Part shown: positions 7,122 to 13,965 of the stretch, piece by piece
How the letters are laid out: each line of letters opens with the position of its first letter
Numbering within the stretch: position 1 is the stretch's first letter
Notes under the pieces: model-generated
Seen by the model: only the letters and a program-made list of their open reading frames with translations
Database searches by the model: none
What the model was told of the DNA's origin: nothing
Position numbers and translations under genes: made by a program
Source: HyVt-337 sp964428895
GTDB taxonomy: Bacteria > Planctomycetota > Phycisphaerae > SM23-33
Assembly: GCA_964428895.1 (NCBI GenBank)
Contig: CAYRZU010000045.1
Span: forward strand, 1 to 28,593
Direction of reading: 5' to 3'
Length of the DNA: 28,593 bases

Positions 7122-8195
7122 ATGCGTTATGCAGTTATTATGGCCGGCGGCGCCGGTCGACGGCTGTGGCCCCTCAGCCGCCTGAACCGGCCCAAGCAAT
7201 TGCTGCGTCTGTTGGATGGCAAGATGCTTCTCGAGCTGGCCATCGAACGCCTCGAAGGCGTCTTCGACCGCGAGAACATTCTGGTGCTGACCAATTCGGA
7301 GTACGCCGACCTGATCCGCGAGGCGATCCCCGACCTGCCGGAAGAAAACATCATCGGCGAGCCCGACATCCGCGATACCGCCAACGCCATCGCCCTCGGC
7401 GCCCAGTTGCTCGCCGGACGCGACGAAAACGCCACCATGGCCCTGTTCACGGCCGACCACGTGATCCGCCCCCAGGAGAAGTTTGTCGCTTCGGTAGGCC
7501 TGGCCTGCGAAATGGCCGAGCAGAACGCCAACTCCCTGGTCACCTTCGGCATCCGCCCGACCTGGCCGCATACCGGCCTGGGCTACGTTCACTGCGGCGA
7601 GCAGATCCGCCCCGGCGTGTACCACGTTCGGGACTTCCGTGAGAAGCCCGACCACCTCACCGCCCGTCAATACGTAGAGACCGGCCAACACTTCTGGAAC
7701 AGCGGCATGTTCGTCTGGACGCTCGGCACCATCCGCCAGGCGCTCCAGAAACACCTCCCCGATTCCATGAACGCACTCGACGCCATCCGCCAGGCCGTCG
7801 CGAACGGCCAAGATTACGGCCCAATCCTGCGCGAGGTCTATCCCACCCTCGAACCGATCAGCATCGACTACGCCGTGATGGAAAAGGCCGCCAACGTCCT
7901 GATGGTGGAACTCAACTGCGAGTGGCTGGACGTGGGCAACTGGCCCGCCCTCGACGATGTTTGCACCCAGGACGCCGAAGGCAACGTCGTAATCGCCAAC
8001 AACACCGTGGTGACCGACTCCAGCCGAAACATCATCGTCTCCGAGGGCGAACACCTCCTGGCCGTCGTCGGTATGGACGACTGCATCATCGTTCACACCA
8101 ACGACGCCACGCTGGTCTGCAACAAGTCCGACTCGCAACGACTGAAGGAACTCCTCAAGGACATCGAGAGCCGCTACGGCGACTCGTTCTCCTAG
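7122..8195 (+). CDS. manC: Mannose-1-phosphate guanylyltransferase
   Basis: This enzyme makes GDP-mannose from mannose-1-phosphate and GTP for polysaccharide and glycoprotein synthesis. The 357-residue protein starts with the sugar-nucleotidyltransferase signature MAGGAGRRLWPLSR...RPKQLL (residues 7-28). It also contains the TADH-type metal/sugar site (ALFTADHVI), FREKPD, WNSGMF and SIDYAVMEKA, all typical of the family. Length fits the short form without the C-terminal isomerase domain seen in bifunctional ManC/AlgA proteins. I start at ATG 7122 because CAGGAG lies 8 bases before it and the MRYAVIMAGG beginning is canonical; an in-frame GTG at 7056 falls in the promoter. ruvX follows after 10 bases, so the two are probably co-transcribed. 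Exact sugar specificity cannot be proven from sequence. Confidence 0.92.
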   Translation: MRYAVIMAGGAGRRLWPLSRLNRPKQLLRLLDGKMLLELAIERLEGVFDRENILVLTNSEYADLIREAIPDLPEENIIGEPDIRDTANAIALGAQLLAGRDENATMALFTADHVIRPQEKFVASVGLACEMAEQNANSLVTFGIRPTWPHTGLGYVHCGEQIRPGVYHVRDFREKPDHLTARQYVETGQHFWNSGMFVWTLGTIRQALQKHLPDSMNALDAIRQAVANGQDYGPILREVYPTLEPISIDYAVMEKAANVLMVELNCEWLDVGNWPALDDVCTQDAEGNVVIANNTVVTDSSRNIIVSEGEHLLAVVGMDDCIIVHTNDATLVCNKSDSQRLKELLKDIESRYGDSFS

Positions 8196-8205
8196 CGTCA
8201 GACCC

Positions 8206-8658
8206 ATGGGACGATGGCTGGCAGTGGATCACGGCGTCAAACGCATCGGCCTGGCCATAGGCGAGACCGGGCCCGGCATCGCCAGCCCCCTGGAAGTCGT
8301 CGAAGCCAATGAGGCCCTGACGCGAATCCGCGAAATCATCGGCGAGTACGATTTGGAGGGGATCGTGGTCGGCTGGCCCCTGAACATGGACGACACCGAA
8401 GGCCCTCAGGCCCACCAGGCCCGCCGGTTTGCCCAGACCCTCACCGACGCAACCGGTATGGATGTCCGCATGTGGGATGAGCGGCTTAGCAGTTTCGAGG
8501 CCGATTCGGCCTTGGCGGGACAACTGACGCGTAACAAGCGAAAGCGGCGGCAGGATGCGATCGCCGCGGCAACGTTCTTGCAGGACTTCCTGTCCTGCGA
8601 CGGCCCCCATGCCGCCCCAACCCCCGCCGACCTCGGGGATGCCCCCAAAGAGGCCTAG
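8206..8658 (+). CDS. ruvX: RuvX/YqgF family RNase H-fold nuclease
   Basis: A 150-residue YqgF-family protein, known in other bacteria to help process the 5' end of pre-16S rRNA and also described as a putative Holliday-junction resolvase. The family motifs are all present: LAVDHGVKRIGLAIG (residues 5-19, with D8), VVGWPLNMDDTEGPQA (54-69), DERLSS (91-96) and RQDAIAAATFLQ (115-126, with D117). The three acids (D8, D/E at 91-92, D117) would coordinate metal. The C-terminal 20 residues are an extra Pro/Ala-rich tail. The Shine-Dalgarno is poor, and the gene begins only 10 bases after manC, so translational coupling is likely. Its stop overlaps that of the convergent FHA gene in a CTAG. Confidence 0.93.
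   Translation: MGRWLAVDHGVKRIGLAIGETGPGIASPLEVVEANEALTRIREIIGEYDLEGIVVGWPLNMDDTEGPQAHQARRFAQTLTDATGMDVRMWDERLSSFEADSALAGQLTRNKRKRRQDAIAAATFLQDFLSCDGPHAAPTPADLGDAPKEA
8655..8658. other. Overlapping stop codons (CTAG) of a convergent pair
   Basis: CTAG supplies the TAG stop of ruvX on the plus strand and the TAG stop of the FHA gene on the minus strand, as at 2621-2624. Confidence 0.9.
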
Positions 8659-9281
8659 TCGTCTTCCTCTAATTCGCGTTGAAGTTCTTCCAGCGCGCTG
8701 AGCGGATCGTCGGCCTTGCCCGACTTGGCGTTGGCGTCCAACGACACCGGCCCATTACCAACGGTATCATCGGCGCCCTCCTCGTCCGCTTCGAGAATCT
8801 TGGCGACCTCGGCATCGATGTCCTCGACATCGACGGTGGCGTCCTCGGCCCCCAGGGGCTCTTCCGGCGGAGATTCCGGAGGCGCCTGACTCCCGGCAGC
8901 AGCGGCAGCGACCAACGAATCATCCAGGGCCGGGCCGTTCAGGTCCGGCTCGTCCGTGGCGGCGCTGAAAGCCGCGATCTCGGCCGGCTCGCCGTTGATC
9001 TGCACCATGAAGTTGATTTGCCCGGCCCGCAGCAGGTCGCCCGCGCCGAGCTGGACCTCCACCACCTTATCCCCGTTCACAAAGGTCCCGTTGGCCGAAT
9101 CCAGGTCCTTGACCCGGACCTCGCTGTTTTTGATGATCAGTTCACAATGCTCTCGCGACACGCTCGCCGCCGGAACACGGACCTGACACTTGGGGCCTCG
9201 ACCGATCGTCACGGTCTTGCTCCGCAGCGGGATATTCACGCGCTTCCCGTTCGACTTAAATGTCACCAACGCTATCTTCAT
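8655..9281 (-). CDS. FHA-domain protein
   Basis: A 208-residue protein with an N-terminal forkhead-associated domain (about residues 1-97), which binds phosphothreonine peptides. The key residues are present: GR (27-28) in TIGRGPKC, SREH (42-45) and NGTFVNG (64-70). The rest (about 98-208) is acidic, low in structure and Ala/Glu/Asp-rich, ending in a helix and EEDD. It may act as an adaptor for Ser/Thr kinases, which are not in the window. I start at ATG 9281 because MKIALVTFKS directly begins the first FHA strand and GGAG lies 9 bases upstream; the frame could extend to 9371, but the extra 30 residues match nothing in the domain. The gene is divergent from hemW. Confidence 0.9.
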   Translation of the reverse strand: MKIALVTFKSNGKRVNIPLRSKTVTIGRGPKCQVRVPAASVSREHCELIIKNSEVRVKDLDSANGTFVNGDKVVEVQLGAGDLLRAGQINFMVQINGEPAEIAAFSAATDEPDLNGPALDDSLVAAAAAGSQAPPESPPEEPLGAEDATVDVEDIDAEVAKILEADEEGADDTVGNGPVSLDANAKSGKADDPLSALEELQRELEEDD

Positions 9282-9403
9282 GCTCGGTTGCTCCGCCCAA
9301 CCCGCGGCGACCCCCGATCGAAGCCGCCTGGAGAGCCAATTAGTGTACCGAAACGCCCGGACGCTCACCAAGGCAAAATCCTTGCCCCTCTGCGAGCCTG
9401 CTC

Positions 9404-10588
9404 ATGACCCCCAGCGCCGAGCCCATCCGCGCACTGTACGTCCACGTCCCCTTCTGCCGGCGAAAGTGCCGTTACTGTGACTTCTACTCCGAGCCCGTCG
9501 AGGACGCCTTGGCCGATCGCTACCTTGCCGCCGTCTTGACAGAACTCCAGCCCGGCAAGGCCCTTCTGGCCCGGCCGCTATCCAGCATCTTCCTCGGTGG
9601 GGGAACGCCCAACGCGCTAGGCCCGGACCGGCTGAGGCAACTCCTGGCCGGCCTGGCGCCCTATGTCGCCGAGGCCACCGAGTTCAGCATCGAGCTGAAC
9701 CCCGTGGCGGTCGATGACGAGCTCGCCGAGATTCTGATCGCAGCCGGGGTCAATCGCGTCAATGTGGGCGTTCAGTCCTTCCGCAACAACGACCTGAAAT
9801 TGCTGGGCCGATTGCATGCCGCCGAGCAGGCTCTAAGCAGCGTCGCCATCCTCGACCAGGCCGGGCTGGACAACCTCGGGCTCGACCTGATCTACGGCCT
9901 GCCCGGCCAGACGCTCGATACCTGGCGAGAAGGCCTGACCCAAGCGCTGGGCCTGCCCATTGCCCACCTGAGCTGCTATGCCCTGAGCTTCGAACCGGGC
10001 ACGGGCCTGTGGAACGACCGCCGCGACGGTCGCGTTCAGGAGATGCCCGACCACCAGCAGCGCCCGTGTTACGATCTGGCCGTCGAACTGGCCGAAGCTG
10101 CCGGATTGCGCCGCTACGAGATATCCAACTTCGCCCGCCCCGGCCGGCAGTGTCGACACAACCTGACCTACTGGCGCAACCAGCGGTATCTCGGCGTGGG
10201 GCCGGCGGCGGCCTCCTACGTGGACGGTCGGCGATCCACCAACGATCCAGATCTGCGCACCTGGCTCGCGGCGATCGAAGCCGGCCGGCGCCCGCCCGGA
10301 CGCACCGAACGCCTGACCGGTCGCGAAGCCATCGCCGAAACGTTGATGCTGGGATTGCGACTGCTCGAAGGGGTCGATCGGCCCGCCCTCGCCCGGCGGT
10401 TCGGCCTCGATCCGGTTGATGCGCTTCCCGAGAGCTTCGGCCGCTACGGCCGCCAGGGCCTCATCCGCATTTGCGATGATCGAATCCGAGTCGCCCCCGA
10501 CGCCTTCTTCGTCATCGATACGATCCTGGCGGACATGTTGGCCGAAGCCCACGCTCATCCTTCCTCCCAAACCCCTCCGCACCCCTAG
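9404..10588 (+). CDS. hemW: Heme chaperone HemW (radical SAM, HemN-like)
   Basis: A 394-residue radical SAM protein. HemW binds heme and a 4Fe-4S cluster and delivers heme to membrane acceptors; it is often mis-named coproporphyrinogen III oxidase. The cluster motif is C18-x3-C22-x2-C25 within YVHVPFCRRKCRYCDFYS. It is followed by LGGGTPN, the VNVGVQSF and LGRLH block, LDLIYGLPGQ, and the HemW-type RRYEISNFA...CRHNLTYWRNQRYLGVGPAA. The DUF-type C-terminal region with LMLGLRLLEGVD is present, so the gene looks complete. ATG 9404 lacks a strong Shine-Dalgarno. The cluster would be made by an assembly system such as the ISC operon 3 kb away. HemW rather than HemN is favoured by the short N-terminus and the HN-x3-YW motif. 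Confidence 0.93.
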   Translation: MTPSAEPIRALYVHVPFCRRKCRYCDFYSEPVEDALADRYLAAVLTELQPGKALLARPLSSIFLGGGTPNALGPDRLRQLLAGLAPYVAEATEFSIELNPVAVDDELAEILIAAGVNRVNVGVQSFRNNDLKLLGRLHAAEQALSSVAILDQAGLDNLGLDLIYGLPGQTLDTWREGLTQALGLPIAHLSCYALSFEPGTGLWNDRRDGRVQEMPDHQQRPCYDLAVELAEAAGLRRYEISNFARPGRQCRHNLTYWRNQRYLGVGPAAASYVDGRRSTNDPDLRTWLAAIEAGRRPPGRTERLTGREAIAETLMLGLRLLEGVDRPALARRFGLDPVDALPESFGRYGRQGLIRICDDRIRVAPDAFFVIDTILADMLAEAHAHPSSQTPPHP

Positions 10589-10624
10589 TTTTACGATTCC
10601 TCTGGCGCAATTTCTGCCGATACC

Positions 10625-10641
10625 TACAATACGTAGCTACG
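10625..10641 (+). promoter_or_regulatory. -10 box and adjacent palindrome before the thioredoxin-like operon
   Basis: TACAAT (10625-10630) is followed after one base by the perfect 10-base palindrome CGTAGCTACG (10632-10641), near where transcription would start, about 60 bases before the ATG at 10697. No clear -35 is seen, so activation by a bound regulator is possible but unproven. Confidence 0.35.
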
Positions 10642-10696
10642 AACGCGCGAAGCCCACGGATGGGTTGTCGCAACGCACGGACAAGGATGGTCTAAA

Positions 10697-11824
10697 ATGA
10701 CGTCGCCGCTTCGGGGATTGATCCCTGCCTTCATCGGTCTAGCGATATTCTGCGCCGTTGCCGCGGCGACCGATCCCTTGGCCGAGGCCATTCCCGACGA
10801 AAGCATCGCCCGCCTTCCCGCACTCCTGCAGCCGTCCGGAACGCTCCCCAAAACCCAAGCCGAACGCGACCAAGCCGCCCACGCTAGACGCACCAAGCGC
10901 CAGCAGGCCATCGAGCTTGGCTACGAACTCACGGACCAATACCCCAAGGCGCCCAACCTGGCGGTGGTGCAACAGTACATGTTGGCCGCAGCCCTCCTCC
11001 TCCACGAGGCCGACGCCAATGAGGTCAACCGGCAGCAGTTGATCACCGTTGCCAATGACGTCCTCCAATCGGCCGACGCACCTCGGCAACGCCTCCAGGC
11101 CGACGTCGCTCTGTTCGGCCTGGCCCTTACCGACAGCGCCGACGACGACCGGAAGACGCAGGCCGCCCTGGTCACAATGGTCGGCCGTTACCACAAGACC
11201 GCCGCCGAACCCAACGCCCTGATCGCGGCGGCCACCCTCGCCGGCCGGCAAGGCTGGCACGACCTGTTCCGCCAGTTCGTCGCCCGCCTGGCCGAAAGCC
11301 ACCCCGATCACGGACAGGCCGCTCGCTTCCTGGCGCGGATCGGCCACCCCATTCCTTTCCAGACCGAATTGACTGATCTGGAGGGCCAAACGGTGACCCT
11401 CCCCGACGACCTGCGCGGCAAAGTGGTCGTCGTCGAGTTCTGGGCCACCTGGTGTGCCCAGTCCAAACGCTGCGAGCCCTACCTCCGCCGCCTCCGGGAG
11501 GCCTTCGCCGACCGCGGCGTAGAGATCGTCACGATCAGCCTCGATCCGCCCGACCAGCTTGCCGCCCTGAAGGCCCATGTCGCGCAGGAACAACTCCATT
11601 GGATCCACACCTACAGCGGGCTGGGTCTGGCCGACCCGACCTTCACACATTACCGCCTGGATGAGACGCCCTCGATCTGGATTCTGGATCGAAATGGGAA
11701 TATCTTCACGGATAATGCCCTGTTCGACCGGGCAGACCCCGCGGCGCCATCGGCGCTGAGCAACATCGAACGAAATGTCCTTCGGGCCTTGGCCCTGGAC
11801 AACAACGAACCGACTACGAAATAA
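10697..11824 (+). CDS. Exported TlpA/thioredoxin-like protein with CxxS active site
   Basis: A 375-residue protein with an N-terminal hydrophobic segment (about 7-24, ending VAAAT), suggesting export. A helical region (about 28-215) precedes a C-terminal redoxin domain (about 217-345). The domain shows VVVVEFWATWC at 243-253, the strand EIVTISLDP (276-284) and the cis-Pro loop DETPSIWILD (P325). TlpA-type proteins reduce or swap disulfides outside the cytoplasm. In this one the usual WCxxC reads C253-A-Q-S256, with another Cys at 259, so standard dithiol chemistry is doubtful. It may be monothiol or use the C253/C259 pair. ATG follows AAGGA at about 10 bases. It is the first of three plus-strand genes reaching 13596, likely an operon. 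Confidence 0.82.
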   Translation: MTSPLRGLIPAFIGLAIFCAVAAATDPLAEAIPDESIARLPALLQPSGTLPKTQAERDQAAHARRTKRQQAIELGYELTDQYPKAPNLAVVQQYMLAAALLLHEADANEVNRQQLITVANDVLQSADAPRQRLQADVALFGLALTDSADDDRKTQAALVTMVGRYHKTAAEPNALIAAATLAGRQGWHDLFRQFVARLAESHPDHGQAARFLARIGHPIPFQTELTDLEGQTVTLPDDLRGKVVVVEFWATWCAQSKRCEPYLRRLREAFADRGVEIVTISLDPPDQLAALKAHVAQEQLHWIHTYSGLGLADPTFTHYRLDETPSIWILDRNGNIFTDNALFDRADPAAPSALSNIERNVLRALALDNNEPTTK

Positions 11825-11847
11825 CCAGGCTTCGAAAGGATTTTACG

Positions 11848-12450
11848 ATGCGCATACGCCTTTGGATTGGTTGTCTGCTGGTGCTCGCCACGCTCGCCGC
11901 CGGATGCGAATGGAAGGGCTGGAACCGAAAGTCCACCGCCGAAGAGGCCGAGCCCATGGTCCCCCGCACGGAGATGCGGCGACTGGAAGACCAGATTGAA
12001 GACCTCGAGGCCCAGCTGGATCAACAAATCCTCGACAACAAGAAGCTCACCGAAAACAAGGAGCAGCTGGCCGCCGATATCGAGGAGCTACGGTGGGTCA
12101 ACGACGAACAGAGCCGGGCCATTCGCGATCTCGGCACGGTCATCGACGAGCGCGACCAGCAGCGAGACGTCTCCGAACAGCTCCGCCTGGATAAGATGCG
12201 CCTGCAGAGCAAGATCAAGGAACTGGAAGCCAAGAACGCCAGCCTCACCGAGCAGTTGGAGGCCGCCCAGGAACTGTTCGAGGCGGGGAAGGCTGTCGAG
12301 CCGCCTTTGCCCGATGGGCCCGCCATTGAGACGCCTGTCGAGACGCCCGAAACGCTGCCGACGGACGCGCCCGAGGCCCCTGAGGCTCCGGAAGCTCCGG
12401 AAACGCCCGACGCTCCGGAGAAGCCTGAGAGGCCGGCCGTCACGTCGTAG
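11848..12450 (+). CDS. Coiled-coil lipoprotein with acidic Pro-rich tail
   Basis: A 200-residue predicted lipoprotein of no named family. A lipobox LAAGC places the lipidated Cys at residue 20 after a short hydrophobic signal. Residues about 40-148 form a strong heptad-type coiled coil (RLEDQIEDLEAQLDQQ, KIKELEAKNASLTEQLE). The C-terminal 55 residues are Pro/Glu/Ala-rich with tandem APE units (about 174-190), probably an extended spacer in the periplasm. The ATG follows AAGGA at about 8 bases and lies 23 bases after the thioredoxin-like gene. A structural role linking membrane to another envelope layer fits this design but is inference only. Confidence 0.82.
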   Translation: MRIRLWIGCLLVLATLAAGCEWKGWNRKSTAEEAEPMVPRTEMRRLEDQIEDLEAQLDQQILDNKKLTENKEQLAADIEELRWVNDEQSRAIRDLGTVIDERDQQRDVSEQLRLDKMRLQSKIKELEAKNASLTEQLEAAQELFEAGKAVEPPLPDGPAIETPVETPETLPTDAPEAPEAPEAPETPDAPEKPERPAVTS

Positions 12451-12483
12451 AGCCCAGCAACGTCTTGCCAGCGGAGTCTCGTG

Positions 12484-13596
12484 ATGCGGATCGTGGTGAC
12501 CGGACAGGTCGGCGTCGACAAGAAGCCCTTCTTGGCTCGGGTGGCCGAGCTGGCCGCCCAAGCCGACCATGAGCTGGCGGTCTGCAACGTCGGCGACATG
12601 ATGTACGCCGAAGCGCCGGACGTGGCCCCCGGGCGAATCCTGGACCTGCCCCTGTCCCGCCTCAACGGCCTGCGACGCAGCGTGTTCAAGGACATCCTCT
12701 CCACCTGCGGGCAACAGCCGAACGTCCTGATCAACACTCACGCCACTTTCCGCTGGCGGCACGGCCTGTTCTACGGGTTCGACTACGACCAGATGGCCGA
12801 GATCGACGCCGATCTCTACATTGTGCTGCTGGATAACATCGACCGCGTCCACCGCCGCCTGGCCGACGACAACCACACCGACCACACGCTCAAAGACCTG
12901 ATGGTCTGGCGGGAAGAAGAAATCCTGGCCACCGAGCTGCTCAGCCAGATCGTCCGCGGCCATGGGCGGTTCTTCATCTGGTCGCGCAGCTTCGATGACA
13001 GCACCGCCGAGGCCCTGGTCCGCCTGATCTTCCGGCCCGCCCAGAAGAAGGCCTACCTGAGTTTCCCTATGACGCACGTGGCCAACGTTCCCGACGCCCT
13101 GGCGGAGATTGAACGCTTCCGAAAGCAGCTCAAGGCCTACTTCATTTGCTTCGACCCGGCCGACCTGGAAGAGAAGTACCTCACGAGTGTGGCCCTGCAG
13201 GCGGCCCAGGACGGCCAGCGAACGGTTACTATCGGCCCGCCCAACGAGCGGGTGGCCGTCGACGTGGCCCAATTGGTCGATATCATTCCGGACGTGGACG
13301 GCCAAATCTACGCGCGAGACTTCAAGCTCATCGATCAGTCCGACATGATCATCTCCCTGATCCCCGAAACCGCCGAGGGCCGCCCGGGCCTGTCCAGCGG
13401 GGTCGAGCGAGAACTCCAGCACGCCTACGAAAGCACCAAGGATGTGTTTGTGATCTGGAAGCCCGCGGCCGAGCCCTCCCCCTTCATCACCGAAACCGCC
13501 ACCAAGGTCTTCGGAACCGTAGACGACGCGATCGCCTATTTTCACAAAGCGGGATACATCCAGCCCCCCCCCACAGGCACGCTGTTTGACACCTAG
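12484..13596 (+). CDS. Fusion: degenerate kinase-like P-loop domain and nucleoside deoxyribosyltransferase-like domain
   Basis: A 370-residue protein with two parts. Residues 1 to about 185 resemble a small adenylate-kinase-type P-loop protein: an opening strand RIVVTG, conserved-looking NVGDMMYAEA, and VLINTHATFRWRHGL (81-95) as in the NMP-binding region. However, the P-loop reads GQVGVDKKPF (7-16), with Asp for the penultimate Gly and Lys for Ser/Thr, so ATP hydrolysis is uncertain. Residues about 188-355 resemble nucleoside 2-deoxyribosyltransferases: YLSFPMTH at the start, then YARDFKLIDQSDMIISLIPE (276-295) and SSGVEREL (E308, possible nucleophile) before FVIWKP. I start at ATG 12484, 7 bases after GGAG, rather than the adjoining GTG at 12481. 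A role in nucleotide metabolism or sensing is plausible but unproven. Confidence 0.7.
   Translation: MRIVVTGQVGVDKKPFLARVAELAAQADHELAVCNVGDMMYAEAPDVAPGRILDLPLSRLNGLRRSVFKDILSTCGQQPNVLINTHATFRWRHGLFYGFDYDQMAEIDADLYIVLLDNIDRVHRRLADDNHTDHTLKDLMVWREEEILATELLSQIVRGHGRFFIWSRSFDDSTAEALVRLIFRPAQKKAYLSFPMTHVANVPDALAEIERFRKQLKAYFICFDPADLEEKYLTSVALQAAQDGQRTVTIGPPNERVAVDVAQLVDIIPDVDGQIYARDFKLIDQSDMIISLIPETAEGRPGLSSGVERELQHAYESTKDVFVIWKPAAEPSPFITETATKVFGTVDDAIAYFHKAGYIQPPPTGTLFDT
13593..13596. other. Overlapping stop codons (CTAG) of a convergent pair
   Basis: CTAG gives TAG to the kinase-like fusion gene (plus) and TAG to the ferredoxin gene (minus), the third such junction in the window. Confidence 0.9.
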
Positions 13597-13949
13597 CCCC
13601 CGTGTTCGGGGGCCGCGTTGCGGTTCCACCCCGGTATCCGGACCACCACGTCCCCTTTCACCACCGTCAGGCACGCCAGGCGGCTGCCCAGGGCGTTGTC
13701 GGGAACGCGGTCGATAACGTCGAGCTCTTCATCGTCGGCGTCGCTCAAGTTCTCCGGGCCGCTTTCGACAATCACGTGACAGGTCCCGCACGCCCCGATG
13801 CCGCCACAGGCATTCTCCATCGGCACGCCGTGATAGAGGGCAATGTCCAGCAGACTGCCCGGCTTGCCGTGGCGGCCGTAAGGGTACAGCGATGGATCGA
13901 CCTGAACGGTCACATTCCCCGGCAAGAAGGTCACGGTGTAGGTGGCCAT
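13593..13949 (-). CDS. fdx: ISC-type [2Fe-2S] ferredoxin
   Basis: A 118-residue adrenodoxin-type ferredoxin, the last gene of the ISC operon. It supplies electrons for cluster assembly on IscU. The 2Fe-2S ligands are in ENACGGIGACGTCHV (C-x5-C-x2-C) and the fourth in RLACLTV. The acidic helix SDADDEELDVIDRV, where partners dock, is present. I chose ATG 13949 (beginning MATYTVTF) because GGAG lies 6 bases upstream; a TTG four codons earlier is the alternative. The start is 16 bases after the hscA stop. The N-terminal half has a short insert (YPYGRHGKPGS) relative to E. coli Fdx, from memory. Confidence 0.93.
   Translation of the reverse strand: MATYTVTFLPGNVTVQVDPSLYPYGRHGKPGSLLDIALYHGVPMENACGGIGACGTCHVIVESGPENLSDADDEELDVIDRVPDNALGSRLACLTVVKGDVVVRIPGWNRNAAPEHGG
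13596..13613. other. Strong hairpin at the convergent junction
   Basis: GCCCCCG, loop TGTT, CGGGGGC forms a perfect 7-bp GC stem immediately after the plus-strand stop and inside the last codons of the ferredoxin gene. No T-run follows on either strand, so it is not a textbook terminator, but it could stall or protect transcripts from both sides. Confidence 0.5.
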
Positions 13950-13965
13950 GGGCGGCTCCAAAGGA

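Noticed and set aside
12088..13674. A 528-codon open frame on the minus strand opposite the lipoprotein and fusion genes.
   Set aside because: It runs antisense to two genes with clear protein features (lipobox, coiled coil, SD motif) and has no recognisable motif; it is a GC-rich third-position shadow.
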